A model generated the notes under the pieces. The model did no database searches. It had not been told where the DNA came from and worked only from the letters and a program-made list of their open reading frames with translations. 64,000 nt of DNA from Bacillaceae bacterium IKA-2. GTDB taxonomy: Bacteria > Bacillota > Bacilli > Bacillales > Anaerobacillaceae. Location: positions 1,612,001-1,676,000 of the forward strand of contig CP134492.1 in assembly GCA_031761875.1 (NCBI GenBank), written 5' to 3'. Below are positions 35,106 to 43,997 of this stretch, in pieces (the first letter of the stretch is position 1; each line of letters begins with the position of its first letter). Both the position numbers and the translations under genes were made by a program.

Positions 35106-35492
35106 ATGAATGTTTTGGAGAAGTTAATTACAGCTGTCATCTCATCCCTTTTATTTTCATTGAGTTTATCATTATTTAATACAATGGAGTATTTTCTTGT
35201 ATACTTGATTTTTTCACTTTTAATATTTTTAATAGGTGGCGTATTATTTTCCATGTTGGCAGACCGGTTGTTAGAGAAATTTAATTTTAAAATGCAAATA
35301 TCAAAATACTTTTTATCTGTAATATTTTATTCTGTGGGTGGAATTGTCGTAAATGTGTTTTTGTATGTCGTAATTTTCAATGAGGGATTTGGTCTAGATG
35401 CATTTAATATGATGTTATTTGGTATCGTTGCTGCGTTAATATTCCTACATGTTATGTTTATTACTAGAAAAGTATTAAGCATATTGGTTTAA
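35106..35492 (+). CDS. four-helix membrane protein of unknown function
   Basis: 128 residues from the ATG at 35106 (AGGGAGATGTAAA upstream); an upstream start at 35052 falls in palindrome sequence and is rejected. Four helices; the basic loop (RLLEKFNFKMQISK) follows the second. Confidence 0.6.
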   Translation: MNVLEKLITAVISSLLFSLSLSLFNTMEYFLVYLIFSLLIFLIGGVLFSMLADRLLEKFNFKMQISKYFLSVIFYSVGGIVVNVFLYVVIFNEGFGLDAFNMMLFGIVAALIFLHVMFITRKVLSILV

Positions 35493-35978
35493 AGCATTGC
35501 CTCTTCAACAATCGGGGGCGTATCTTCAGTAAGGAAGTAGGCATTCACTATTATATATTTCCCCAGAGGAATTTTTTTAAATTTGGAATGACGCATATCA
35601 TTTATCTACAGCTTGTTTGCTTCCTATAAAGAAAAAGGGGAATTAATAATTAACTAATGTTTTTTTGTTGAACTAACTGGGTGCAAAAAGGATAAAGGTA
35701 TATACGGCTGCTGAAAAAGGTGGAGGGATGTTGTTTGTTGAATACCAAGGGAAAAGGATAGTGATGTCTATTCAAATAAGTTTCCGGCCCAGTGAAGCCC
35801 CGAATTAAAGAATTAGGTAGCGAATTAATCATTGTCAATGCTCAAGATGATAACGCAAAAACAGGTAAGTGATGTTAGAAATTTCACTCTAATGGGACAA
35901 GGTGCCTGTCCCCGAATAACAAAAAAATGATAGACCCAGTCGCAATCTTTGACTAGGTCTATCATTTTTTGAATCAAG
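35493..35978. other. gap: last cassette arms and REP-bounded element (partial)
   Basis: It contains half palindromes (35497-35545, 35668-35690), then a partial copy of the REP-bounded element (35771-35912). It ends with a hairpin at about 35932-35972, where TGATAGACCCAGTC pairs with GACTAGGTCTATCA, a likely terminator for the YitT gene. Confidence 0.55.
35771..35912 (+). repeat. REP-bounded element with rbsB-like fragment, partial copy
   Basis: The left REP is missing. The rbsB-like stretch reads ELIIVNAQDDNAK, with an extra base later. The right REP GGGACAAGGTGCCTGTCCC is at 35894-35912. Confidence 0.65.
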
Positions 35979-36821
35979 TTAATTATTTTCTACACTCAAT
36001 GGTTTTCTTTTCACACCGGTTGTTTCTGTCACAAAGGATGCTTCTAATATTGCAGAGGAATCAATTGATAAAACTAATTCTTTAAGTTTTGGGTACATGA
36101 GCCTATCTGTAATGCAATATATTAGTTGTATTTGATCGCCGGTATAGCCCCCAACTCCATTTAGATAGGTAATTGAAATTCCTAACTCCTCAATTATTTT
36201 TTGACCAATCTCTTCTGGTTTACTTGAAATAATCATCACTGATTTACCCTGGTTTATGCCATCTAAAATAAAATCAATTACTTTTGCGACAATAAAAAAA
36301 ACTGCAATCGAAAACATGGCTTTTTCTAACGAAAATACAATTGCTGCTATTGAGAGAATAATAGCGTTTATTGCTAATAAGAATTTGCTTATGGATATCC
36401 CGTATTTTTTATTCATCCAGATGGCGATCATTTCAGACCCGTCAATCGCGCCACCAGCCTTCACGACTAAACCAATTCCCACCCCAAGTAAAAGTCCCCC
36501 GTATAGTACAATTAGAACTTCAGACGATGTTATAGCTGGAAATGGTGCAAAATAGATTAAAGCTACTGACGTAACGACATTTGCAAATAATGTACGTATA
36601 ACAAACTTCTTCCCCATATACTTACCGGCAATAATTAAGGAAGGTATGTTTAACAATATAAATACTAACCATATAGGTATGTTCCATAAAGCTTTTGTCA
36701 TAATTGCGATTGCAGTAACCCCACCATCAACTAATCCATTAGGGGCTAGAATTAATTCAAGTCCTATGGCGACAATAATTGAGCCGAAAGTTAATAAAAT
36801 GTAATCAAATAATTTCTTCAT
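35979..36821 (-). CDS. YitT family membrane protein
   Basis: 280 residues: five or six helices in the first 190 residues (DUF161/YitT_membrane; GLELILAPNGLVDGGVTAIA, GGAIDGSEMIAIWMNKKYG) and a C-terminal cytoplasmic DUF2179 domain (about 195-270, GVGGYTGDQIQLIYCITDR). Full length for the family. Function is not established; several members affect sporulation or small-molecule efflux. Confidence 0.9.
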   Translation of the reverse strand: MKKLFDYILLTFGSIIVAIGLELILAPNGLVDGGVTAIAIMTKALWNIPIWLVFILLNIPSLIIAGKYMGKKFVIRTLFANVVTSVALIYFAPFPAITSSEVLIVLYGGLLLGVGIGLVVKAGGAIDGSEMIAIWMNKKYGISISKFLLAINAIILSIAAIVFSLEKAMFSIAVFFIVAKVIDFILDGINQGKSVMIISSKPEEIGQKIIEELGISITYLNGVGGYTGDQIQLIYCITDRLMYPKLKELVLSIDSSAILEASFVTETTGVKRKPLSVENN

Positions 36822-36840
36822 ATAACACCTACCTATTCAT

Positions 36841-37404
36841 TTATAAATTTACATCAATTTTGGTAGTGATATGTTCGTCTTTTTCAATCCCAATATATTT
36901 CATCGTGTCTCTTTTTGAAGAATGATGAAATATTTTCTGCAAAATGGAAACAGCTACGCCGCCACAATACGCATGATATCCAAATGTTTTTCGTAACGTA
37001 TGAGTACCAATTTTTGATTGTATCCCTACATCTTTTGCAACTGAATTTATTATTCGATAGGCTTGTTGTCGAGTAATTGGAGAATCTCCTTTTTTGGATT
37101 TAAACAAGTGATCATCCCCCGATAGGAAAGGAACTGTTTCTATGTAAACTTCAATGGCTTGTTTTACCTGCTTATTTAGGTAATGCAAGCGAATATCCTT
37201 GTCAATATCTGCTACCAAATATTCCTTAATTATATTATCATCATCGATGATTTCATGTTTCTTAATTTTTAACAAATCACTAATTTTTAATCCGGTGTTT
37301 ATCCCTAAAGTAAATAAAAGATAATCTCTCTTTGAGCGGATAAGCAAGATCTCTTTTATCTCCTTAATTTTATGACGTTCTCTAATAGCCTCAACAAATT
37401 CCAT
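36841..37404 (-). CDS. short tyrosine recombinase/integrase
   Basis: 187 residues, so only a catalytic domain and no core-binding domain. His135 and Arg138 (HTLRK), His160/161 (FHHSS) and Tyr170 are in place. The first catalytic Arg, expected in 'TGLRISD', is Lys40 (TGLKISDLL), which could impair activity. It lies 1.1 kb from the end of the cassette-like array, with the YitT gene between. A perfect or near-perfect AT palindrome and a promoter-like TATAAT lie upstream (37425-37500). Confidence 0.8.
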   Translation of the reverse strand: MEFVEAIRERHKIKEIKEILLIRSKRDYLLFTLGINTGLKISDLLKIKKHEIIDDDNIIKEYLVADIDKDIRLHYLNKQVKQAIEVYIETVPFLSGDDHLFKSKKGDSPITRQQAYRIINSVAKDVGIQSKIGTHTLRKTFGYHAYCGGVAVSILQKIFHHSSKRDTMKYIGIEKDEHITTKIDVNL

Positions 37405-37620
37405 AATTAGTAACCACCTATTCCTTATGTTACATAAGATTATTATAACATAGTTATAAGTAACGTAAAATCTGAATATATGTTATAATATAACTAATAA
37501 AAATTAGGGAAACACATATTTCTTAACGCAACTATTCAGGTACACTATCTATCTGATCGATCAATGCTGGCAAGTTGATCGTTTTGATTAGGGGATGGCA
37601 CAAATAAAGATTGGGTTGAG

Positions 37621-38322
37621 GTGGTTGTAATGCAAAATATAAATGATACTGTAAAAGAAGTGGTTTATGCGATTATTCCGTTGTCACTCGTTGTGATTAT
37701 CTTGCAGTTTACGATAATCTGGATGCCGATGGAGATATTTATGCAATTTTTAATCGGGGTCGTTATGGTTTCAGTCGGTTTGATTTTGTTCCTATTAGGG
37801 GTACATATCGGTTTGTTGCCAATTGGTGAGATGATTGGTTCAGCTTTACCAAAAATGGGCAAGGCTTGGCTCGTTGTATTTTTTGGATTTTTACTTGGGT
37901 TTGTTGCAACTGTGGCAGAGCCTGATGTTCGTGTACTAGCTACACAGGTTGATTTAGTTTCAGACGGTATTGTTTCAAGAAATCTCTTGATTTATGCCGT
38001 AGCGTTAGGGGTAGCCATTTTTGTGGGCTTGGCAATGCTTAGAATTATCTTAAATATCCCGATCACTTATCTGTTAGTTGGTGGTTATGGATTAGTATTT
38101 TTGTTAGCGGCGTTTACTCCAGTTCAATTTGTTCCAATTTCATTTGACGCGGGTGGTGTAACCACTGGTCCAATGACTGTGCCGTTTATTCTTGCGCTTG
38201 GTGTTGGGGTTGCATCGGTATTAAGAGGTAAGTCTGCTTCTACAGATGGATTCGGATTAGTGGGACTCGCTTCAATTGGACCTATTTTGGCAGTCTTACT
38301 GTTAGGAGTGATATATGGATGA
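37621..38322 (+). CDS. DUF1538 membrane protein, first half-protein
   Basis: 233 residues and six or seven helices with the DUF1538 signatures LPIGEMIGSALPKM, FGFLLGFVATVAEPDVRVLA and SFDAGGVTTGPMTVPF. The next gene encodes a homologous second half, and it overlaps by 4 bases. In other bacteria the two halves occur fused. A transport function linked to nitrogen status is suggested only by the P-II genes that follow. The start is a GTG or the ATG at 37630 (GAGGTGGTTGTA). Confidence 0.88.
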   Translation: MVVMQNINDTVKEVVYAIIPLSLVVIILQFTIIWMPMEIFMQFLIGVVMVSVGLILFLLGVHIGLLPIGEMIGSALPKMGKAWLVVFFGFLLGFVATVAEPDVRVLATQVDLVSDGIVSRNLLIYAVALGVAIFVGLAMLRIILNIPITYLLVGGYGLVFLLAAFTPVQFVPISFDAGGVTTGPMTVPFILALGVGVASVLRGKSASTDGFGLVGLASIGPILAVLLLGVIYG

Positions 38323-39068
38323 GTATTAATATTTTTGAAGGATTTGGTCACGTTTTATCTGAAGTGGCATTTGCACTTATTCCCCTGCTGATTTTTTTCT
38401 TGTTTTTCCAATTTTTTATACTAAAGCTACCAATGAATAAATTAGTCGATATTTTTAAAGGAATGTTTTTAACTTTTTGGGGACTTTCCTTCTTCCTTCA
38501 AGGTGTTCATATTGGATTTTTGCCTGCGGGTGAAATGATGGGGACGATACTTGGACAAATGAATCATTTGTGGTTATTGATACCGATCGGTTTTGTCTTA
38601 GGCTTCGTAGCAACATTCGCTGAGCCGGCAGTTCGAATATTAAATCATGAAGTTGAAAAAGTATCGGGTGGTTACATCCCACAGAAGATAATGCTCTATA
38701 CACTTTCAATTGGTGTTGCTATCTCGATTGCCTTATCAATGGTACGAATGATTATTGGAATTCCACTCATGTATTTTATCATACCAGGTTATTTACTAGC
38801 GCTTATTCTTATTAAATATTCAACTCGAACTTTTATAGCAATAGCTTTTGATTCGGGCGGAGTAGCAACTGGACCAATGACCGTAACGTTTATCGTTGCG
38901 ATGGCGATTGGTATCGCAAACGTACTGGATGGTCGTGACCCATTACTTGATGGGTTTGGAATGATCGCTTTAGTTGCGCTTTCCCCTATTCTTTGTGTTT
39001 TAACACTAGGATTACTTTATGGTCGAAAGGAGAAGGGAAATGAACGAACATTTGAATCTGAATCATAA
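38319..39068 (+). CDS. DUF1538 membrane protein, second half-protein
   Basis: 249 residues with the same motifs as its neighbour (LPAGEMMGTILGQM; GFVATFAEPAVRILNHEV; AFDSGGVATGPMTVTF), showing an internal duplication of the pair. It overlaps both the gene before (4 bases) and the P-II gene after (29 bases): a tightly coupled operon of four. Confidence 0.88.
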   Translation: MSINIFEGFGHVLSEVAFALIPLLIFFLFFQFFILKLPMNKLVDIFKGMFLTFWGLSFFLQGVHIGFLPAGEMMGTILGQMNHLWLLIPIGFVLGFVATFAEPAVRILNHEVEKVSGGYIPQKIMLYTLSIGVAISIALSMVRMIIGIPLMYFIIPGYLLALILIKYSTRTFIAIAFDSGGVATGPMTVTFIVAMAIGIANVLDGRDPLLDGFGMIALVALSPILCVLTLGLLYGRKEKGNERTFESES

Positions 39069-39414
39069 ATTGATCGTAACAATTGTAAAGAAAGGTGTCG
39101 CCTCAAAAATCGTTAAAGCCACAAAAGAAGTTGGTGCAGAAGGCGGTACGATTATTTTTGGTAAAGGAACAGGTGTTAATGAAGTGAAAAAATTCTTTGG
39201 TATTAATGTCGAGCCAGAGAAAGAACTGATTTTAACATTGGTATCAAAGGAAAATGTAGACGCAGTATTAGTCGCGATTGAACAAGCAGGAAAGTTAGAC
39301 AAGCCAGGAAACGGGGTAGGGTTTGTCATTGATGCAAAGAAAATTTCTGGGATTGTCCACTTGCTTAAATTACAAACCCAAGGTATTACTCAAGGAGGTA
39401 AAGATGGAAAGTAA
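39040..39414 (+). CDS. P-II family regulator 1
   Basis: 124 residues from the ATG at 39040 with AAAGGAGAAGGGAA upstream. P-II fold: N-terminal strand KLIVTIVKKGVASKIVKATK, T-loop region EGGTIIFGKGTG and the C-terminal strand GVGFVIDAKKISGI. The T-loop Tyr51-type uridylylation site is absent, as usual for P-II relatives outside glutamine control. It likely senses a nucleotide or metabolite for the DUF1538 pair. Confidence 0.85.
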   Translation: MNEHLNLNHKLIVTIVKKGVASKIVKATKEVGAEGGTIIFGKGTGVNEVKKFFGINVEPEKELILTLVSKENVDAVLVAIEQAGKLDKPGNGVGFVIDAKKISGIVHLLKLQTQGITQGGKDGK

Positions 39415-39766
39415 AGTTTTGTATGACTTAATCATTTCGGTAGTAAATAAAGGGTATTCAGAAAAAGTTGTAGACGCTTCTAAAAAAGCAGGAGCTGAAG
39501 GCGGTACGATTATATATGGACGCGGAACAGGCATTCATGAAAAAGCCAAACTTTTTAATATATCCATTGAACCAGAAAAAGAACTTGTCTTAACGCTAAT
39601 TGATAGAAACAAGACAGATGCTGTATTGGAATCAATTATGGTACATGCGGAATTGAATAAACCCGGAAAAGGTATCGCCTTCGTATTAGAAGTGGAGCGC
39701 ACGATAGGAATTAACCATATATTAAATCAGATGGTTAACGAGAAGCTAAGTGAGGAAGACGCCTAA
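39404..39766 (+). CDS. P-II family regulator 2
   Basis: 120 residues from the ATG with AAGGAGGTAAAG upstream, overlapping its homologue by 11 bases. EGGTIIYGRGTGIHEKAKLF is the T-loop segment, here with Tyr. It ends IGINHILNQMVNEK. With two half-transporters and two P-II proteins, each half may have its own regulator; this is inference. Confidence 0.85.
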   Translation: MESKVLYDLIISVVNKGYSEKVVDASKKAGAEGGTIIYGRGTGIHEKAKLFNISIEPEKELVLTLIDRNKTDAVLESIMVHAELNKPGKGIAFVLEVERTIGINHILNQMVNEKLSEEDA

Positions 39767-39775
39767 AGTGCAACA

Positions 39776-39868
39776 AGGGGACAGGCACCTTGTCCCAGAA
39801 GAATAAAAACCAAAGGGTCGGCACTTCTGCTTCTATTTTAAGAAGCAAAAGCACCGTCCCTTTGGTTT
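39776..39868. terminator. REP palindrome followed by a long hairpin
   Basis: A REP copy (GGGACAGGCACCTTGTCCC, 39779-39797) lies beside a hairpin. In the hairpin AAACCAAAGGG and CCCTTTGGTTT bracket an inner CTTCTGCTTCT/AGAAGCAAAAG stem (39808-39868). It separates the convergent P-II and S9-peptidase genes and probably ends both transcripts. Confidence 0.65.
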
Positions 39869-39879
39869 AGTCATTAATA

Positions 39880-41877
39880 TTAATTCAATCGATCATCAAA
39901 CCAACCGATTAAGTGCTGTAAACGTTCTAAGCGGTGCTTTGGTTTACCAGAGCGTGAAAGGTCATGATTTTCATCTGGGAATCGGATTAGCTTTGTTTCC
40001 ACACCTAAACGTTTAAGCGCTATATACCATTGTTCTGCTTGCTCCATTGGACAACGTAAGTCCTGTTCAGAGTGCAGGATTAAAGTCGGTGTTTTGACAT
40101 TGCGCGCATAATGAAGCGGTGATAGATTTATTAGCTTCTCTACATCATCCCATAAATCAGCGTGTCCATGCTGCCATTCAGTGAAGAAGAAACCAATATC
40201 ACTTGTTCCGTAGAAGCTATGCCAGTTGCAAATACTTCTTTCAGTAACGGCTGCTTTGAAACGCTCTGTACGAGTAACGATGACATTGGTCATATACCCA
40301 CCGTAACTCCCACCAGTAACGAATAATTGGTCGTGATTGATATAGTTAAATTTTTCTAAGGCATAATCGACACCTGCGATAATATCCTCATAATCCATTC
40401 CACCGTAATCACCAATAACCGCATTTACAAAGTCATGTCCATAGCCTTGGCTTCCTCTTGGATTCGTGTAAAGCACCACATAACCCTTTGAGGCCATTAA
40501 TTGCATTTCATGGTGTAAACCATTTCCAAATGCTGTTGCTGGACCACCGTGAATTTGGAGGATCATCGGATATTTTTTACCTTCCTCGTAACCGTAAGGC
40601 TTTAAGATCCACCCTTCAATATCCCAACCATCGGTGCTCTTGTAATCGAAATTTTCAAGTGCACTTAAATGAATCTCGTTATATAGATCTTGATTCCAAT
40701 CAGTTAGCGTATCAACGTTATTCAGATTATTTAAATCTTGAGTAACTAAATCTCCTGTAGAATGAGGAGTAGCAAGAACAAGAACCGCTTGATCATCACT
40801 TACGATATCATAAGAACTAACTGCTGCTTTTGCAGGAGAGAGCGGAGCTGAAACATCTCCTTCTAGATTGACCTTAAATAATTGGCAATCTCCTCGAACT
40901 GTTGCGCTGAAGTAAATGTTAGAGCTATTAGAGTCCCAAATTAATTGAAACTCTGCTGTGTCATACTTCGCATCAACACCTACAAGGTTACCAACTGTGT
41001 AATCAAAGGCTTCCGTTAAATTAGTTAATTTACCTGTTTCTAAAGAAAAGAGCAGAACATTCGCATTACCTTGACTTCTTTCGCCACGATTATGACCGGC
41101 AACTGCTAGCCATTTACCGTCTGGTGATAGGGAAGGGGACATAACATAGCCATTTCCTTGATAAAAAAGGCTTTCTTCCTTAGATGCAATATCATATTTC
41201 CAAATGGCAGGGAGGTAGCCCCACTCTTTATCTTCTTCCTTCGTTCCAATATAAAATAATGTTTTTCCATCAGGAGTGAAACGAGGCTGAGAAAAATCGT
41301 GCTCACCTTCAGTAATCTTCGTATAAGACTTTGTCTCAACGTCAAATAAATAAACATGCTTACGGTCGTCGTTAAAAATACCAACTCCGTCCCCTTTATA
41401 GCGAAGTCTAGTGATCACCTTAACATCACTTTTTTCTTCCTTCTTCTCTTCGTCCTTATCAGAGGTAAGTTTTAATTCCCCAGTAATCGTTAGAGCAAGC
41501 TGACTACCATTTGGGGACCAAACAAAATCACCAACGCCTTGCTTTATGTCTGTTAATTGAACAGCTTCACCACCATCAGTATGTAAAAGCCAAACTTGAT
41601 TTTTTCCTGTGCGGTTTGAACGGAAGGCAATCGTACTTCCATCTGGTGACCACTTTGGAGCAGTATCTTTTACTAATTCATCCTTTGAGTAATGAGAGGT
41701 AAACTGTCTGCCTTTACCTTTTAAATCAGTTACATAGATATAAGAATAGTAGCCATCTTTTTCTTTATCTACATGAGTTAAGACATAGGCAGCTTTGTCT
41801 TTGTTAGGGGAAACTTGAGCATCACCAACAAACTTAAATTCACATAAATCTTCTGCAGTAATCGGACGTTTTGTCAT
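39880..41877 (-). CDS. S9-family prolyl oligopeptidase-type peptidase
   Basis: 665 residues from the ATG at 41877, which has GGAGG eight bases upstream (the ATG at 41892 overlaps that site). The N-terminal half is a WD/PD40-like beta-propeller (WSPDGSTIAFRSNRTGKNQV; FTPDGKTLFYIGTKEEDKEW). The C-terminal alpha/beta hydrolase has the nucleophile in GGSYGGYMT, Asp in LHSEQDLRCP and His in FPDENHDLSRSG. It resembles YuxL and acylaminoacyl-peptidases; cytoplasmic, no signal peptide. It stands alone. Confidence 0.93.
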   Translation of the reverse strand: MTKRPITAEDLCEFKFVGDAQVSPNKDKAAYVLTHVDKEKDGYYSYIYVTDLKGKGRQFTSHYSKDELVKDTAPKWSPDGSTIAFRSNRTGKNQVWLLHTDGGEAVQLTDIKQGVGDFVWSPNGSQLALTITGELKLTSDKDEEKKEEKSDVKVITRLRYKGDGVGIFNDDRKHVYLFDVETKSYTKITEGEHDFSQPRFTPDGKTLFYIGTKEEDKEWGYLPAIWKYDIASKEESLFYQGNGYVMSPSLSPDGKWLAVAGHNRGERSQGNANVLLFSLETGKLTNLTEAFDYTVGNLVGVDAKYDTAEFQLIWDSNSSNIYFSATVRGDCQLFKVNLEGDVSAPLSPAKAAVSSYDIVSDDQAVLVLATPHSTGDLVTQDLNNLNNVDTLTDWNQDLYNEIHLSALENFDYKSTDGWDIEGWILKPYGYEEGKKYPMILQIHGGPATAFGNGLHHEMQLMASKGYVVLYTNPRGSQGYGHDFVNAVIGDYGGMDYEDIIAGVDYALEKFNYINHDQLFVTGGSYGGYMTNVIVTRTERFKAAVTERSICNWHSFYGTSDIGFFFTEWQHGHADLWDDVEKLINLSPLHYARNVKTPTLILHSEQDLRCPMEQAEQWYIALKRLGVETKLIRFPDENHDLSRSGKPKHRLERLQHLIGWFDDRLN

Positions 41878-41892
41878 TTTAAATTCCTCCAT

Positions 41893-42398
41893 TTTTACAA
41901 TTTACATGTCTATCATAACATTTCGATGGCCGAAATAAAATAAAATTGCTTGAATATTCAAAGAGGTATCAACCTAAGTATTGAATTGATAGAATTGCAG
42001 TCTTTTTAATGGAAGTCTTTTTAAGACGTGGGAGTTTATATGCACAGAAATATAAACAGTAATCAAGAGATGTTGTTAAAAAAGGACTTTGCATATGTCG
42101 AAAAGGGAAGGTAGGAAACAAAAATTGTACGTACGAGATGGCAAGCAATGTCGAGTATAGTTACTTCGTAAAAGAGATTAATGGATTTGCTGAAGAAAAA
42201 CTATTAGAACCGGTAAAGGACTCTGGAAAAAATAGGAGAAGACTGGTATTATAACTTAAAGCCAAACGAGTCTGCGATGAAATACAAAAAATCTCAGAGA
42301 ATTCTTCAATAAAGTTGGAGGGAAAATACTGATATGTTTGACCGACTTAAGATAAATTTGTTTTAAATGAAGTAAACACAGCGATTGGAGATAAGAAT
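41893..42398. other. gap with decayed coding sequence
   Basis: About 500 bases. Short broken frames in several phases (for example EINGFAEEKLLEPVKDSG near 42180) suggest a degraded gene on the plus strand, not identifiable. The ribosome site GGAGATAAGAAT of the next gene is at its end. Confidence 0.4.
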
Positions 42399-43538
42399 AT
42401 GAATGATCCTATTATAATTGTGGGGGCCGGTTTAAGCGGCCTTCATGCGGCGTCTTTGCTTAATTCACAGGGCATCGATTGCAGCATTTTGGAGGCGCGA
42501 GGACGAATTGGAGGTAGAGTTTTAAGTAGGGAAGCCGTTGGCAGACCTGAGCTCGGTAATTTTGATCTGGGACCAACATGGTTCTGGCCGCAACATGAGC
42601 CCGTTATCTCTAGTCTTGTCAGAGAACTTGGTTTACAAACATTTTTACAGCACACCGAAGGAACAATGCTTTTCGAAAAATCTCAAAATGAACCGATACA
42701 GCGACATGTGCTACCAGAAGGATCTGTTGAGAGGTCGGTTCGCCTCGTTGGGGGTGTTCGTTCCCTTATTGATGCTGTAGCGGAATCTCTTCCTCCGGGA
42801 ATGGTCCAGTTAGACACGCGTGTAACCGAAATCCATATGGATGAAGAAGGAACGATCACTCTTGAAGCAGATCTTGCTGATGGAAAGAAGAAAAGTATCC
42901 GTGCAAGAGCCGTTATCTTAGCGTTACCGCCTCGGATCGTGGCCAATCGCATAGCCTTCTCGCCTTCTCTCCCAACGAATCTCATGGCAAGCTTGGTAGA
43001 TAAACCGACGTGGATGGCGGGACAGGCCAAGGTTGTTGCGATTTATAATCGTCCCTTTTGGCGAGAAGATGGACTTTCTGGTCAGGTAATGAGCTGGCGA
43101 GGTCCCTTGCAGGAAATCCATGATGCATCACCTGAAACAGGTAACGGTGCCATTTTTGGTTTCTTCGGGATAGCTACAAACATACGCCAAGAGCTGGGTG
43201 AGGAAAAAGTTCTCAAACTTGTCGTTGAGCAGTTGACTCGGCTCTTTGGTCCGGATGCTGAAAAACCGATTTCCCTCCTTTATAAGGATTGGTCAATTGA
43301 TCCCGAAACTGCGGTCGATGAAGACTCCAAACCGCTTAGCGATTTTCCAAACTATAGTCGACCGAAAAACACTAGTGCGTGGGAAAACAAGGTCATTTTT
43401 GCGGGTACAGAAACCGCTTCTGAACACGGGGGGCATCTTGAAGGAGCACTTGGATCAGCCGAGCGTGCGGTTTTTGAAGTTAGTAAGTTATACGACAACA
43501 AGGGGACAGGCACTTTGTCCCAGAAAAATAATCGGTGA
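42399..43538 (+). CDS. flavin-dependent amine oxidase family protein
   Basis: 379 residues: FAD-binding GAGLSGLHAA (about 8-17) with the following LEARGRIGGRV, the middle ALPPRIVANRIAF, and the C-terminal FAD site IFAGTETASEHGGHLEGALG. The length is short for monoamine oxidase but usual for the bacterial FAD oxidoreductase group. The last 13 residues (NKGTGTLSQKNNR) are encoded by an inserted REP palindrome, so the original end is lost or replaced. GC content is higher than in the neighbours, a sign of transfer. Substrate unknown. Confidence 0.88.
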   Translation: MNDPIIIVGAGLSGLHAASLLNSQGIDCSILEARGRIGGRVLSREAVGRPELGNFDLGPTWFWPQHEPVISSLVRELGLQTFLQHTEGTMLFEKSQNEPIQRHVLPEGSVERSVRLVGGVRSLIDAVAESLPPGMVQLDTRVTEIHMDEEGTITLEADLADGKKKSIRARAVILALPPRIVANRIAFSPSLPTNLMASLVDKPTWMAGQAKVVAIYNRPFWREDGLSGQVMSWRGPLQEIHDASPETGNGAIFGFFGIATNIRQELGEEKVLKLVVEQLTRLFGPDAEKPISLLYKDWSIDPETAVDEDSKPLSDFPNYSRPKNTSAWENKVIFAGTETASEHGGHLEGALGSAERAVFEVSKLYDNKGTGTLSQKNNR

Positions 43539-43656
43539 AAATTATTCTGATGTGCAAATAACTTCGGGCCCTGTGAAGCCTAGAAGTTAAAGAATAGGGT
43601 ATCGAATTAATCATTGACGATGCCCGATACAACACGCGGACAGGCACCTTGTCCCC
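43502..43656 (+). repeat. REP-bounded element, internally truncated copy
   Basis: The left REP (GGGGACAGGCACTTTGTCCC) overlaps the end of the oxidase gene. The rbsB-like stretch is short and shifted (GAATTAATCATTGACGATGC), and the right REP is in the same orientation as the left one, unlike other copies. Confidence 0.65.
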
Positions 43657-43746
43657 GTGTTGTATCAAAATTTTTCCTCAAATTGATGTTCCTTGTTGTT
43701 ATTAGACCATGCTTCTCTGACTAAAATCGTTCACCACGATATAAAA

Positions 43747-43786
43747 AACCACCTATATCCCCTAAATGGGATTAAAAAAGGTGGTT
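43747..43786. terminator. hairpin between convergent genes
   Basis: AACCACCT and AGGTGGTT bracket a 24-base loop with TCCC/GGGA pairing inside; it lies between the oxidase gene and the small minus-strand gene. Confidence 0.55.
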
Positions 43787-43865
43787 AACTTTTGACTTGA
43801 ACATCATTATTCATATTTTTACTCCAACTCTCTTTACTGCAATTAAATAAATTCAATTAATCGCT

Positions 43866-43997
43866 CTACATTTCTCTTTTGTTTGAAAGTAAGCACTCCT
43901 CGATGTCTCCATTTGTCATATGCTCTATTTCTTTAATACTGATACCTTTAGTATTTGCTATATAGTTCAGCATGATTTCTCTCATTTTTTCACTCAT
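43866..43997 (-). CDS. small protein of unknown function, 43 residues
   Basis: The ATG follows GAGAGGGGTAACTAAG. The product (starting MSEKMREIMLNYIANTKGIS) is a charged two-helix peptide. It has the size of SinI- or Spo0E-like regulators but not their key motifs. A hairpin lies 80 bases downstream on its strand. Confidence 0.5.
   Translation of the reverse strand: MSEKMREIMLNYIANTKGISIKEIEHMTNGDIEECLLSNKREM

Larger units (their letters stand above)
26712..35700 (+). other. palindrome-separated small-gene array, second segment
   Basis: About fifteen units, nearly all on the plus strand, each one gene plus one palindrome or half-palindrome of the type seen at 6.1-10.3 kb. Copies not listed separately: 30385-30410, 33648-33672, 33903-33925, 34915-35058 (diverged), 35497-35545, 35668-35690. 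One minus-strand gene (34349-34822) lies within the segment. Confidence 0.6.

Noticed and set aside
6099-35700. Cassette palindromes as a CRISPR-like array
   Set aside because: Spacing is irregular and set by whole genes; no cas genes.
42443-43121. Several minus-strand frames across the amine oxidase gene
   Set aside because: Explained by the higher GC content of that gene, which lowers stop frequency in other frames.
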